Assembly (NCBI GenBank): GCA_009911035.1
Contig: QXWO01000039.1
Span: 1-59,751, forward strand
Length of the DNA: 59,751 bases
Source of the DNA: Lachnospiraceae bacterium
Lineage (GTDB): Bacteria; Bacillota; Clostridia; Lachnospirales; Lachnospiraceae
Direction of reading: 5' to 3'
Made by a program: the position numbers and the translations under genes. Below the pieces are notes generated by a model that worked only from the letters and a program-made list of their open reading frames with translations, was not told the DNA's origin and did no database searches. Shown one piece after another: positions 26,879 to 35,166 of this stretch. How positions within the stretch are numbered: the stretch's first letter is position 1; every line of letters begins with the position of its first letter.

Positions 26879-27048
26879 AACAGTTCAGCCATGCAACAAT
26901 TCGCAGATTGCGCGTGGGTACTTGCACACAAAGCGTGATCTACGAATTGCTGCATGAGCGGAACGCCCTCACATGAAATAAAAGGTGAACCGCACAGCGG
27001 CGTCGGATGCGAAGCAGACGTTTTTATGAATGCGAGGGCTGAACTGTT
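26879..27048. repeat. Structured 170-bp element with terminal inverted repeats
   Basis: The ends AACAGTTCAGCC (26879-26890) and GGCTGAACTGTT (27037-27048) are perfect inverted repeats. Inside, two further hairpins stand side by side. CATGCAACAATTCG near 26891 pairs with CGAATTGCTGCATG near 26942, with extension into the loop. GCCCTCACAT near 26964 pairs with ATGCGAGGGC near 27030. Together they would fold into a three-way junction. It has no coding capacity and lies about 95 bases upstream of the MarR gene. It may be a miniature mobile element or a structured RNA. Confidence 0.6.
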
Positions 27049-27244
27049 GGTAGTGTTTTTAATTTTGTGTCTTTACCCTTCCACCTTATTCCAGAGCCCA
27101 CAAGCCCTTATAAATGCTAGGTTTCCGGCTAATTATAGTTGGTAAAAATCTGCTAAGGAAAAAATCCAAAGACACATAATTATTTACACCCTCCCCCCAA
27201 ACCGCCCTCCCTATTTAATCCGGGATAACCTCAACGATCCCATT

Positions 27245-27364
27245 TCATTCAAGAATTTTCTGAATTCTGTTTATGCCATCTTCCAGACTGTTGAAATCAT
27301 GGACTATGCCCATAATTTCCCCTGCAATAAATTCCATACTTTCCCTGGTAATCTGGTTCCCCAT
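27245..27364 (-). CDS. Possible 39-residue peptide
   Basis: The frame reads MGNQITRESMEFIAGEIMGI and continues with an amphipathic acidic helix to the end RIQKILE. Composition and length look protein-like. The ribosome site is weak (AAGAGAAT). It has no neighbours within 400 bases on its strand except a MITE-like element, so it may equally be the N-terminal stub of a lost gene. Apart from this, 27049-27536 shows no feature I can name. Confidence 0.3.
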   Translation of the reverse strand: MGNQITRESMEFIAGEIMGIVHDFNSLEDGINRIQKILE

Positions 27365-27536
27365 ATAGATTCTCTTTTTTTATTTTTTACAGAAAAAAGG
27401 ACCAAGCAGCTAATAAATTAACAAGCTTAGTCCTCAATATCATTCCACTTCTCTCCGAACACTTTTCCGGGCAGAACGCTTCCCCTGCTCCTCCTTAGAG
27501 CGCACCTCGCCCGCTCCTGACAGCTTTATGGTAATT

Positions 27537-27680
27537 TAGTGTCAAGTAGCATAATTTTTAGTTTCAAGATTAAAAACAGGCCTGTCCCAATCCTTTTTTA
27601 CTGCTTTTGCAGTGAAAAAATACTTGGACTAAGCTAGCGGAACACCTTGATTTTACTGGCTTTCTGCTGACTTGACACTA
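27537..27680. repeat. MITE-like element, 144 bp
   Basis: TAGTGTCAAGTAGCA at 27537-27551 faces TGCTGACTTGACACTA at 27665-27680; the arms match apart from one extra base. The interior is AT-rich and non-coding, as in miniature inverted-repeat elements mobilised by a transposase elsewhere. It sits about 115 bases past the end of the recombinase triplet. Confidence 0.55.
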
Positions 27681-27796
27681 TAATATCATAATCCCCCACC
27701 CGCGCATTCGGATATTCTGCTTCCCCACTTATCGGCTTCGCCCCTCTCCTCAAATATGCCTTCACCTTCTCCCCATATGCTGCTGTTAAGTAAGGA

Positions 27797-29404
27797 CTAA
27801 CAAATTATACTATTTTTCATATTTACCTTCCACACAACCTCAACCTCCCCTTCTCCCCACACATAAACCGCCTCAATCATCTCCTCCACCAGTTCCCTGC
27901 TAAGCTTCATCTCTCCCAGCTCCTGCTTCCCTCTCTCCCCCTCTCTCCGTTCCTCCTCACTAATTCTTTCTTCCGCCATTTTCCGGATTTCTTCACCTAT
28001 CCTCTGTTCCTCCGCCCGCAAATCCTCCACTTTACGCAGATAATCATCTTTCCCCAGCTGCTTCATTTTCAACTTCTCATACAAATACTGCTTTTCTATT
28101 TTCAACGCATCCAGCTTCTTTTCCAGCAATGCACCCTTACTCTTTATTTGCACACCTCCCGGCTTCAAAGAACCGCCACTACGTTCCAACACTCCCCTCT
28201 CCTTATCCGATTGCTCTCTGCCTGACTGCTCCTTACACTTCTCTTCCAACCTTTGCCTGATATGCCTCAAAACAGCATTCTCCGTCTCAGGCTCCTTCAA
28301 TCTCCCGTTAAAGCACCCGCTGCCTTTATCATATTCCGCTCTCCCGCAAATAAAACACGGCACCGCTGCACAAACAATCCTGTTCAAACTTCTTTTGCAG
28401 TTCCCGCACCGCAGTTTCCCCAGCAGTATACCGCCCTGCTTTCCTTTGTGCTCCTTCCCCCTCTGACATCCACGGAATTTTATCACTTCCGATGCTTCCA
28501 AAAACTCCTGCTTTGTAATGATTGCCTCATGCCTGCCGGAAACACAAACCTGTTCTTCATCCGCCACCCGCTTAAACTGTTTTCCTCCTACCTTCGTCAC
28601 TTTGCGTTTCCCATTCACTACGATTCCAAGGTATACTTTATTTTCCAGTATCTTTAAAACCATATTCCGGTTCCAGTACCCCTCCTCATCCAGAAGATGG
28701 TACTGTGCTTTCTCACGGTTTTTATATTGTCCTGGTGTCGGTACTTTTTCTTCATTCAGTTTCACGGCAATCCTGCCTGTACTATATCCCTCACAGGCAA
28801 GTTCAAAAACTCTCTTTACATATTTCGCCGCCACTTCATCTACTGCCAGCACCTTCTTGTTTTCCGAAAACCGATATCCAAAAGGCGGTCTCGGTCCGAT
28901 AAAATCTCCCCTCTTTCTTCTGATCTCCAACGCAGAGCGCATCTTTACAGATAAATCCTTGCTGTACAAATCATAAAGAAAGCTCCTGAACGCAATCTCA
29001 ATTCCCCCGGTAGTACCCTCGTAATCATTACTGTCATACCCGTCGCTAACTGCAATAAACCTTACTCCCATGAAAGGTAATATTTGTTCCAGATAATCCC
29101 CTACTTCCAGATAATTCCTGCCAAACCGGGAAATATCCTTGACGATAATACAGCATATTTTTCCTTCCCTGACCATGGAAAGTATCCGTTTCACTGCCGG
29201 TCTTTCAAAATTTGTTCCGCTGTACCCATCATCCACAAATTCCAGAATCTGTATATCCGGATAAAGATTCCCCTCGTGCAAATACCGGGTAATCAGCTCC
29301 CGCTGGTGCTGAATGCTGTCGCTTTCCTCCTTGTCGCTGTCGGACAACACATCCCCGTCCTCCATGGAAAGCCTTAAGTATTCAGCCACAAACTGTTCTT
29401 TCAT
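27797..29404 (-). CDS. Serine recombinase 3 of a tandem triplet
   Basis: About 535 residues. The catalytic Ser lies in VAEYLRLSMEDGD, the arginine block is VKDISRFGRNYLEVGDY, and a Recombinase domain follows. A four-Cys zinc ribbon runs from LRCGNCKRSLNR through CFICGR to GSGCFNGRL. A long, unusually Glu/Arg-rich coiled coil makes up about 380-510. The ATG at 29404 overlaps the stop of the preceding recombinase (ATGA), so the two are translationally coupled; a GTG at 29410 is less likely. It differs from its two neighbours in lacking the long C-terminal strand set, suggesting a specialised subunit. Confidence 0.9.
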   Translation of the reverse strand: MKEQFVAEYLRLSMEDGDVLSDSDKEESDSIQHQRELITRYLHEGNLYPDIQILEFVDDGYSGTNFERPAVKRILSMVREGKICCIIVKDISRFGRNYLEVGDYLEQILPFMGVRFIAVSDGYDSNDYEGTTGGIEIAFRSFLYDLYSKDLSVKMRSALEIRRKRGDFIGPRPPFGYRFSENKKVLAVDEVAAKYVKRVFELACEGYSTGRIAVKLNEEKVPTPGQYKNREKAQYHLLDEEGYWNRNMVLKILENKVYLGIVVNGKRKVTKVGGKQFKRVADEEQVCVSGRHEAIITKQEFLEASEVIKFRGCQRGKEHKGKQGGILLGKLRCGNCKRSLNRIVCAAVPCFICGRAEYDKGSGCFNGRLKEPETENAVLRHIRQRLEEKCKEQSGREQSDKERGVLERSGGSLKPGGVQIKSKGALLEKKLDALKIEKQYLYEKLKMKQLGKDDYLRKVEDLRAEEQRIGEEIRKMAEERISEEERREGERGKQELGEMKLSRELVEEMIEAVYVWGEGEVEVVWKVNMKNSIIC

Positions 29405-31071
29405 ATGCACGGTTCCTCCATATCTTCTGTCTCCAGTTGTCTCATTAAATATTCGTATTCATTTCTAAACCTGAATTTTATATGTATCCGCTTATCCCTG
29501 AACACTTCTACTTTTTCCAGCAGTTCCACCGCCATTTTCCGTGTCAATTCTTCTGCCCCCTGAAAATGTAAAAAGGTTTCCACCCACTTGTTGGAACCGT
29601 TGATGTTCTGCTCATAAGCTCCCAGCTCCGCTTCCTTTTTATAAAGTTCTTTTTCAAGCTCCGTTATCCGCAGGGTATATTTTTCCTTTGCCGCCAGAAA
29701 TTCCTCCTTTGTCAAAACCCCCTGTTTCAAATCCTCATAGATACTTGTCTTTAAATAGATTGTTCTTCCAAGTTCATCTTTTATTTGCTCCCTCGCTTTC
29801 TTTTTCTCCCTAAGCAAAAGTGTAGAACGGCTGGATTTTTTCATCTTCTCTGTCAGAGTTTTCACTTCTACCGCCAAATCAATCTGCAGCTTTATCTGCC
29901 GCAGTACCATGTCAAAAATTTTATAGTCAATAATAGAAGATGTATCGCATTCGGTACGGGAATAATTGTAGGCAGAGCCGCAGTAAAAATAATACTGTGC
30001 CGTTCCTTTTCTCACATCCTTATTTCTTCTCATCACATGCTGACAATGGCCGCATACCAGAATCCCTTCAAGTATATTTTCATATCCCGTCCCACCCTGC
30101 CTGTCTTTCCACGTTTTACTGTTCTTTTCTTTTAGCTCCTGTATCTTTTCAAACACTTCCCGCTCAATGATTGCCGGATGGCTGTCTTTCCTTATCTCCC
30201 ATGCTTCTTCCTCACGTTTGCCCTGTTTTTCTTTTGAATAGATGGAACAGTTATTCTTGCCCTGCACCATATCTCCCACGTAGGCGGGATTATACAAAAT
30301 CCGGCTGACCGCCTGGGGCTGCCAGAGGATATGGCTGCAATCTTTATATTTCTTTACCCCACGTTCCCCGGCATACCTGCTGGGAGAGGGGATACCTTCC
30401 TGATTCAGCGTCTTTGCTATCTCCACAAAACTTGCCTCCTGCATTTTCATGAAAAAAATTCTTCTGACAACAGCAGCGGCAGGTTCATCAATTATAAAAT
30501 GATTATCTTTTAAAATATATCCGTAAGGCGCCATGCTTCCGATAAACTGCCCTTGTTCCTTTTTTGTACGGAATGCCGACATAATCTTTTTTGATATATC
30601 CCTGGAATAAAAATCATTTGCAAGATTTTTAAATTCCGTTATTAAATCTTTTTCTTTAAATATCTCACCTTTACTGTCATAATGGTCATTCACCGCTATG
30701 AACCGAACCCCAAGAAACGGGAATACCTTTTCCAGATAATCCCCCGCTTCCAGATAGTTCCTGCCAAATCTGGACAAATCTTTTACAATGACACAGTTTA
30801 TCTTCCGCTTCCTGACATCCTCCATCATCCGCTCCCACTCCGGCCGTTCAAAATCCGTGCCTGTCCGGCCATTGTCGATATAAGTTCCCACTATCTCTGT
30901 CTTTTCAAGCCCTTCTGCAAAATCCAGCAGCAGTTCCAGCTGGTTATGAATGCTGTCCTTTCCCTTCCCTCCGTTATCTTCATCTGACAGGCGTAAATAT
31001 AATCCGGCTTTCACTACCGGCATTATATTCTGGGTTACAATCTTCTCACTTTTCCTGCTTGTTCTCGCCAT
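29401..31071 (-). CDS. Serine recombinase 2 of a tandem triplet
   Basis: A 556-residue protein. It has a 17-residue basic lead, then AGLYLRLSDEDNGGKGKDSI with the catalytic Ser, VKDLSRFGRNYLEAGDYLEK, the Recombinase domain, and a zinc ribbon (VCGHCQHVMRR ... YCGSAYNYSRTEC). A coiled coil and the C-terminal strand pair (VEVFRDKRIHIKFRF) complete it. It is coupled to recombinase 3 by a four-base overlap and separated from recombinase 1 by the hairpin repeat array. It appears intact. Confidence 0.92.
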   Translation of the reverse strand: MARTSRKSEKIVTQNIMPVVKAGLYLRLSDEDNGGKGKDSIHNQLELLLDFAEGLEKTEIVGTYIDNGRTGTDFERPEWERMMEDVRKRKINCVIVKDLSRFGRNYLEAGDYLEKVFPFLGVRFIAVNDHYDSKGEIFKEKDLITEFKNLANDFYSRDISKKIMSAFRTKKEQGQFIGSMAPYGYILKDNHFIIDEPAAAVVRRIFFMKMQEASFVEIAKTLNQEGIPSPSRYAGERGVKKYKDCSHILWQPQAVSRILYNPAYVGDMVQGKNNCSIYSKEKQGKREEEAWEIRKDSHPAIIEREVFEKIQELKEKNSKTWKDRQGGTGYENILEGILVCGHCQHVMRRNKDVRKGTAQYYFYCGSAYNYSRTECDTSSIIDYKIFDMVLRQIKLQIDLAVEVKTLTEKMKKSSRSTLLLREKKKAREQIKDELGRTIYLKTSIYEDLKQGVLTKEEFLAAKEKYTLRITELEKELYKKEAELGAYEQNINGSNKWVETFLHFQGAEELTRKMAVELLEKVEVFRDKRIHIKFRFRNEYEYLMRQLETEDMEEPCI

Positions 31072-31102
31072 AACCCGCCTCCTCCTTCTGTCATTTACTT
31101 TG

Positions 31103-31251
31103 TTAACATAAGTACAGTTCGCGGAACGTGCTGTCCATTGTTACAATAAGCTGGCTTGCGAAATGTGGCAGCGTTTGTTACAATAAGCTGTCTCGCGGAG
31201 CGTGGCAGCGTTTGTTACAATAAGCTGTCTCGCGGAGCGTGGCAGCGTTTG
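31103..31251. repeat. Four tandem 37-38-bp hairpin repeats
   Basis: Units two to four start at 31141, 31178 and 31215 with exact 37-base spacing. Units at 31178 and 31215 are identical; the one at 31141 differs by a few bases; a fourth, more diverged copy lies at 31103-31140. Each carries TTACAATAAG followed by an imperfect palindrome (GCTGTCTCGCGGAGCG...GGCAGC). The last copy encodes the final 12 or so codons and stop of recombinase 1. Spacing, internal dyads and position between recombinase genes suggest binding or crossover sites. Confidence 0.8.
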
Positions 31252-32906
31252 TTTTCCCTTCCCAAAGGCATATCCTCTATCAGACTTAAGGCAGTCTCAA
31301 ATTCTTCTGCATATTTAAAACGAACTTCTATTCTCGGATAACGCTCCCCTTTCTTCTTTTCATGAATACATATCCTGTCGATCAGGGAAACAACCACCTC
31401 CCTTGACAGACTGTCAAGATATCCGAACCGCTTAAATTCGTTAATCCAGCCGCAGGTATACCCAAGTCCTGACGCAAGCAGTTCCACTCCTTCTTCTAAT
31501 ACTGCCAGCCCCTGCTCCGCAGTCCGGATGCGCTTCCCATAAGTTTCCTTCAACTCACTATATTCTTCCTTTGTAATCAGCTCTTCTTTATAATCCTCGT
31601 ACAAATTAAGCCGCAGATTGCAGTATTTCCGGATTTCTTCTTTCTTTTTTACAATCTGTCGGTTTCTCTTTGCCAATTCTCCACTCTGACGCTGCATTTC
31701 CTCCAGCTGCCCCAGAATATGATCCATATCCGTAACGCTTTCTATTTGTTTATTCAACAGTATAAGGACACTTTCTTCCAGATTTTCTGCATTGATACTG
31801 TGGGAACTGCATACCGATTTATCCGCCTTATGACTTCCGCATACATAATAAATAAATTTCTTATGCCCGGAGGGAACCGTTTTTCTGACCATGTTCCCTC
31901 CGCAGTCTCCGCACCGGACCACGCCGGATAAATCATATACTTTTTCCTGTGCCGTTCCGGTTCTGGTGTCCATCCGCAAAAGCTCCTGCACGATCCTGAT
32001 ATTAGAGGCCGGGATAATGGCTTCATGGGCATTTTCTGCCATACACCACTTATCCTCTTCTTTCTTTACCTTTTTCTTCACTTTATAATTGGGCGTAGTA
32101 TTCTTCCCCTGAATAAGAGTTCCCATATACACCGGATTTCCCAATATCCGTAAGACATGCACGTGGCTCCACTGACTTTTCAGGTTCTTTTTGAATCCCG
32201 TATAAAAAGCGCTGCCCTTCTCTTTCTTATAATCCATGGGGGTAAGCACATCTTCCTCATTTAGTGCTTCGGCTATCCTATAGGCACTGCTGCCCTGCAG
32301 ATACATCCGGAAAATACGTCTGACAGTCTCCGCCGCCTCTTCGTCTACTTCCAGTCTGTTCTTATCCCCCTCCGATTTCCTATAGCCATAGGGGGCAAAT
32401 GCGCCTACAAAATCACCTTTTTTCCTTTTAACTTCGAGATTGCTCCTGATTTTAATGCTGATATCCCGGCAGTAAGCATCGTTGATCAGATTTTTAAACG
32501 GTATGATAATATTATCTGTCTGCGTATCGCTCATGGCACTGTCATAATTGTCATTAATAGCAATAAAACGGACACCCAGATAGGGAAATATCTTTTCCAG
32601 ATACCTCCCAACCTCGATATGGTTCCTGCCAAAACGTGACAGGTCTTTCGTGATCACGCAGTCCACTTTTCCTGCCTTGATGTCCTCTAACATCTGTTGA
32701 AATGCCGGACGCTCGGAATCGACCCCGGAGTAACCATCGTCCACCCTTATTTCGTGGATTCTGATGTCCTCCATGGATTTCAGATACTCGAAAATGAGTT
32801 CTTTCTGATTTGTAATGCTGTCGCTTTCCTCCTTATCTCCATCCTCTTTGGACAGACGCAGGTAAAGGTCAGCATTATAAATTTTAGTGTTTAGATTTGT
32901 CTCCAT
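31215..32906 (-). CDS. Serine recombinase 1 of a tandem triplet
   Basis: A 563-residue protein and the first gene of the triplet. The catalytic Ser is in ADLYLRLSKEDGDKEESDS and the arginine block is TKDLSRFGRNHIEVGRYLEK. A Recombinase domain, zinc ribbon (RCGDCGGNMVRK ... YYVCGSHKADKSVC), coiled coil and C-terminal strand (ICIHEKKKGERYPRIEVRF) follow. Its last residues (KRCHAPRDSLL) are encoded by the third hairpin repeat, so the original stop may have been replaced when the repeats spread. It follows the second DUF6870-like gene by 127 bases. Confidence 0.92.
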   Translation of the reverse strand: METNLNTKIYNADLYLRLSKEDGDKEESDSITNQKELIFEYLKSMEDIRIHEIRVDDGYSGVDSERPAFQQMLEDIKAGKVDCVITKDLSRFGRNHIEVGRYLEKIFPYLGVRFIAINDNYDSAMSDTQTDNIIIPFKNLINDAYCRDISIKIRSNLEVKRKKGDFVGAFAPYGYRKSEGDKNRLEVDEEAAETVRRIFRMYLQGSSAYRIAEALNEEDVLTPMDYKKEKGSAFYTGFKKNLKSQWSHVHVLRILGNPVYMGTLIQGKNTTPNYKVKKKVKKEEDKWCMAENAHEAIIPASNIRIVQELLRMDTRTGTAQEKVYDLSGVVRCGDCGGNMVRKTVPSGHKKFIYYVCGSHKADKSVCSSHSINAENLEESVLILLNKQIESVTDMDHILGQLEEMQRQSGELAKRNRQIVKKKEEIRKYCNLRLNLYEDYKEELITKEEYSELKETYGKRIRTAEQGLAVLEEGVELLASGLGYTCGWINEFKRFGYLDSLSREVVVSLIDRICIHEKKKGERYPRIEVRFKYAEEFETALSLIEDMPLGRENKRCHAPRDSLL

Positions 32907-33033
32907 ATGTTCACCTCAAATAGCCATGTTTGCTGTCAAACCTGTTCTATTTGGGGCTCTGCTTCGTCCATAATCATTATATCATTTCGCAGAAAAACAG
33001 CCCATAGAAAGGCCGAACATTTTCATAATTACG

Positions 33034-33291
33034 TTAAACCTCTGCCATTTCAACACATAGCTTTGCAAGCACATTTTCAAGACTTTCCCCCGTATCGGAA
33101 TAGGATGTTTTGACCACCATACCGTTACAAATAAAGCAAAAAGGGTTCTTTACCTCCCTTGCAAATGCAAGCAGGCGTTCCTCCTTTGGCAGTGTCCTGT
33201 CAATCCTGATTTTTCCTATATCTTCCAAAGTACTAACATCTACCGTCCGAACATCTACCTTTTTTAGTTCCTCTAATTTTGCAGCTGCCAT
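33034..33291 (-). CDS. DUF6870-like small protein (copy 2)
   Basis: An 85-residue paralogue of the protein at 3176-3460. It keeps the core VDVRTVDVSTLEDIGKIRID and the second-half pattern (NPFCFICNGMVVKTSYSDTG). It has a CxxC here that the first copy lacks. It stands upstream of the recombinase triplet in the same orientation. The function is unknown; co-location with serine recombinases in two separate places is the main clue. Confidence 0.65.
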   Translation of the reverse strand: MAAAKLEELKKVDVRTVDVSTLEDIGKIRIDRTLPKEERLLAFAREVKNPFCFICNGMVVKTSYSDTGESLENVLAKLCVEMAEV

Positions 33292-33405
33292 TCCCGTTCC
33301 CCTAGTTTCCCTTATTCCACTATATTATTCTCTGATTGTCCATTATGTGCTTTTTTTCATGAATCCTCCTGTCACAGGTGGCAGTGTTATAATACTGGCA
33401 AGCGC

Positions 33406-33642
33406 ATGCGTGCTTATATCCTCAGTTACATACTTGTGGTTATAGGAAAACTTGTACTTCATAAGGAGACGGCAGTAGATGAAATTGTAATGGAATCTAT
33501 TGACTATTCACAATTTAAAGATAAAGGGACTGTTGAGGGGTATAGCAAACGAATTACAAATGAAAAGCGGGAAATCAACCAAGATGTATTTGACGAGTTA
33601 GATATTTATTTAAACTTATTAAAAGAGCAGTTTTATAAATAA
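33406..33642 (+). CDS. Unrecognised plus-strand frame, probably a relic
   Basis: The 78 codons end in a convincing protein-like part (MESIDYSQFKDKGTVEGYSK, then DVFDELDIYLNLLKEQFYK). The first half reads like untranslated leader, with a TATAAT-like box near 33389 and AAGGAG near 33462. The apparent original start ATGAAATTGTAA closes after three codons, so the gene is broken or restarts at the ATG of MESID. I do not recognise the family. It lies between the island genes and the truncated symporter. Confidence 0.3.
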   Translation: MRAYILSYILVVIGKLVLHKETAVDEIVMESIDYSQFKDKGTVEGYSKRITNEKREINQDVFDELDIYLNLLKEQFYK

Positions 33643-33732
33643 TTAATATTTGTTTGATAAAGGTGGTATTATGTGAGATGAGCGTTATCTACCGCTTACT
33701 TGTTTCTGATTTTTTCTATGTACTTTTTCATA

Positions 33733-34661
33733 AAAACGGGGACAAAAGCACTGATATTTTCCATGATTAGTAATACAATAGCATTTGCCTGGTCTTAAAA
33801 TGACGAAACAGCCGCAGCCCTGTCCCCCAGAATCAGCATAGCCAGCCCTGCAAGGGCTGCAAGAAAAATAATCTGCAAAGGATTTCCCTCCAAAAAGGGA
33901 GTAAAAAAATTATCCGGTACAATTCCAAGAACCATCTCCAGAAGTTCAGAAAGCCGAAAGGAACTGCTGCCGCTGTCTGCAAGAGGAAATAAAGGCAGGA
34001 TGGCAATGCCAAATACCGTCGTAAAAATCAGCGTCATCCATAAAAACCTGCTGATCATCCGCTTTCCGACTTTTCCCAGCGTTGCAATATCCCCGATATT
34101 ATAAATACCGCCTGCCACCGACAAAAATATCAGGGGGCCTGCAACAGCACTCAACAGCCCCATAAATGTGTCAAAAACAAGCGTAATCATTTCCTCTGAA
34201 AGAAAATCAACATATTTTTCCGGTAGAAAACTGCTTACCATACCACAAAAAAGAGCCAGTGCCACTGCTGCCAGCAGTGATATTGCAGGAGATAATTTTT
34301 TCTTTTTTAATGTAAAGGTAAGGTAATTGACTCCGTTTTTAAACTGCCATGTGGGAATTTCCCCCATCCCAGAAAGGATGCCTTTCATGACAGCGCTTTC
34401 TTCGCCGCTGTCCGAATGAACCACATCGTTTCTTTCTCCCGGAATAGATAAACCGGCATACAGACGGTTTATCCGCTTTCTGCACTGAAATTGAAAAGTC
34501 CCCTTTGTGCCAAAAGCTTCCTGATATTTCAGCAGTGTCTCTTCCACAGCCAGTCGTGTGCGGAGAATGTCCCTTTTTTCCCCATTTGCTCGTTCACAAA
34601 ATGTCTCTACTTCATGACATGCCACATCTATATCATGGTTTGTCAGAGTGTAATCCTGCAT
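33733..34661 (-). pseudogene. DAACS symporter with RsbW-like head, nonsense-mutated and truncated
   Basis: A second, diverged copy of the gene at 35167-36759. Residues 1-110 hold the RsbW-like domain (RTRLAVEETLLKYQEAFG); the rest holds transporter segments up to GLAMLILGDRAAAVSSF. There an in-frame TAA (33797-33795) replaces a Val codon of the paralogue. The same frame then continues to align (DQANAIVLLIMENISAFVPV), with homology ending near 33733. So one stop and one deletion destroyed the last 45%. The start is one base past the upstream gene's stop, confirming that it was the last gene of the operon. Confidence 0.85.
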
Positions 34662-34662
34662 C

Positions 34663-35127
34663 TTAAACTCCTAAAAGATTAAATCCGTTCATGCGGTACT
34701 GTTTAATCTTGTCTTTCATTTCTTCTGTTCTTCTCTTATTGATATCCTGCTTTTCATAAATATCGTCCAGCAGTAGATTGATATTTTTCTGCATCAGCAT
34801 ATTGGTGTGTACCATATTCTGCATGATATCAATTGCATTTCTGGGATTTTTTCTGATAAATTCTTCCAGAGAATCCTTTGTAATGCGCATCAGCAGCACA
34901 TCCCCATAGGCAACAACCGTATAAATACTTGGCTGGCCGGAAAGCACATTGGTTTCACCGAAACACTTGGACTTGGAATAAATCCCGATCAAGTGTTCCT
35001 CCTTTTCCCCATACCGGATATAAACTGCCACAGAACCGGATATGATTTTATACATTTCCTCATAAGTTCCGCCTTCTTTCAAAATAATATCGTCCCCATG
35101 AAATTTCAGCATTGATGCATTTTCCAT
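34663..35127 (-). CDS. Cyclic-nucleotide-binding-domain protein without DNA-binding domain
   Basis: A 154-residue protein with one CRP-like cNMP fold (about 8-110): KEGGTYEEMYKIISGSVAVY, a phosphate-cassette-like KCFGETNVLSGQPSIYTVVA with the Gly-Glu pair, and the strand VLLMRITKDSLEEFI. A long helix with a charged tail follows instead of a helix-turn-helix. The usual Arg of the ligand cassette is replaced (S-I-Y-T), so cAMP binding is doubtful. It lies between two symporter genes (39- and 1-base gaps) in the NRPS operon and probably regulates a partner by contact. Confidence 0.85.
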   Translation of the reverse strand: MENASMLKFHGDDIILKEGGTYEEMYKIISGSVAVYIRYGEKEEHLIGIYSKSKCFGETNVLSGQPSIYTVVAYGDVLLMRITKDSLEEFIRKNPRNAIDIMQNMVHTNMLMQKNINLLLDDIYEKQDINKRRTEEMKDKIKQYRMNGFNLLGV

Positions 35128-35166
35128 TTTCTTCCGCCCTTTCTTCCGCTGATAGTTCGGTTTTTT

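Noticed and set aside
31103-31251. CRISPR array
   Set aside because: Copies are directly adjacent with no unique spacers and no cas genes nearby.
1070-33700. Complete integrative conjugative element
   Set aside because: No relaxase, coupling protein or T4SS gene was found; only recombinases and a broken sigma-like gene.
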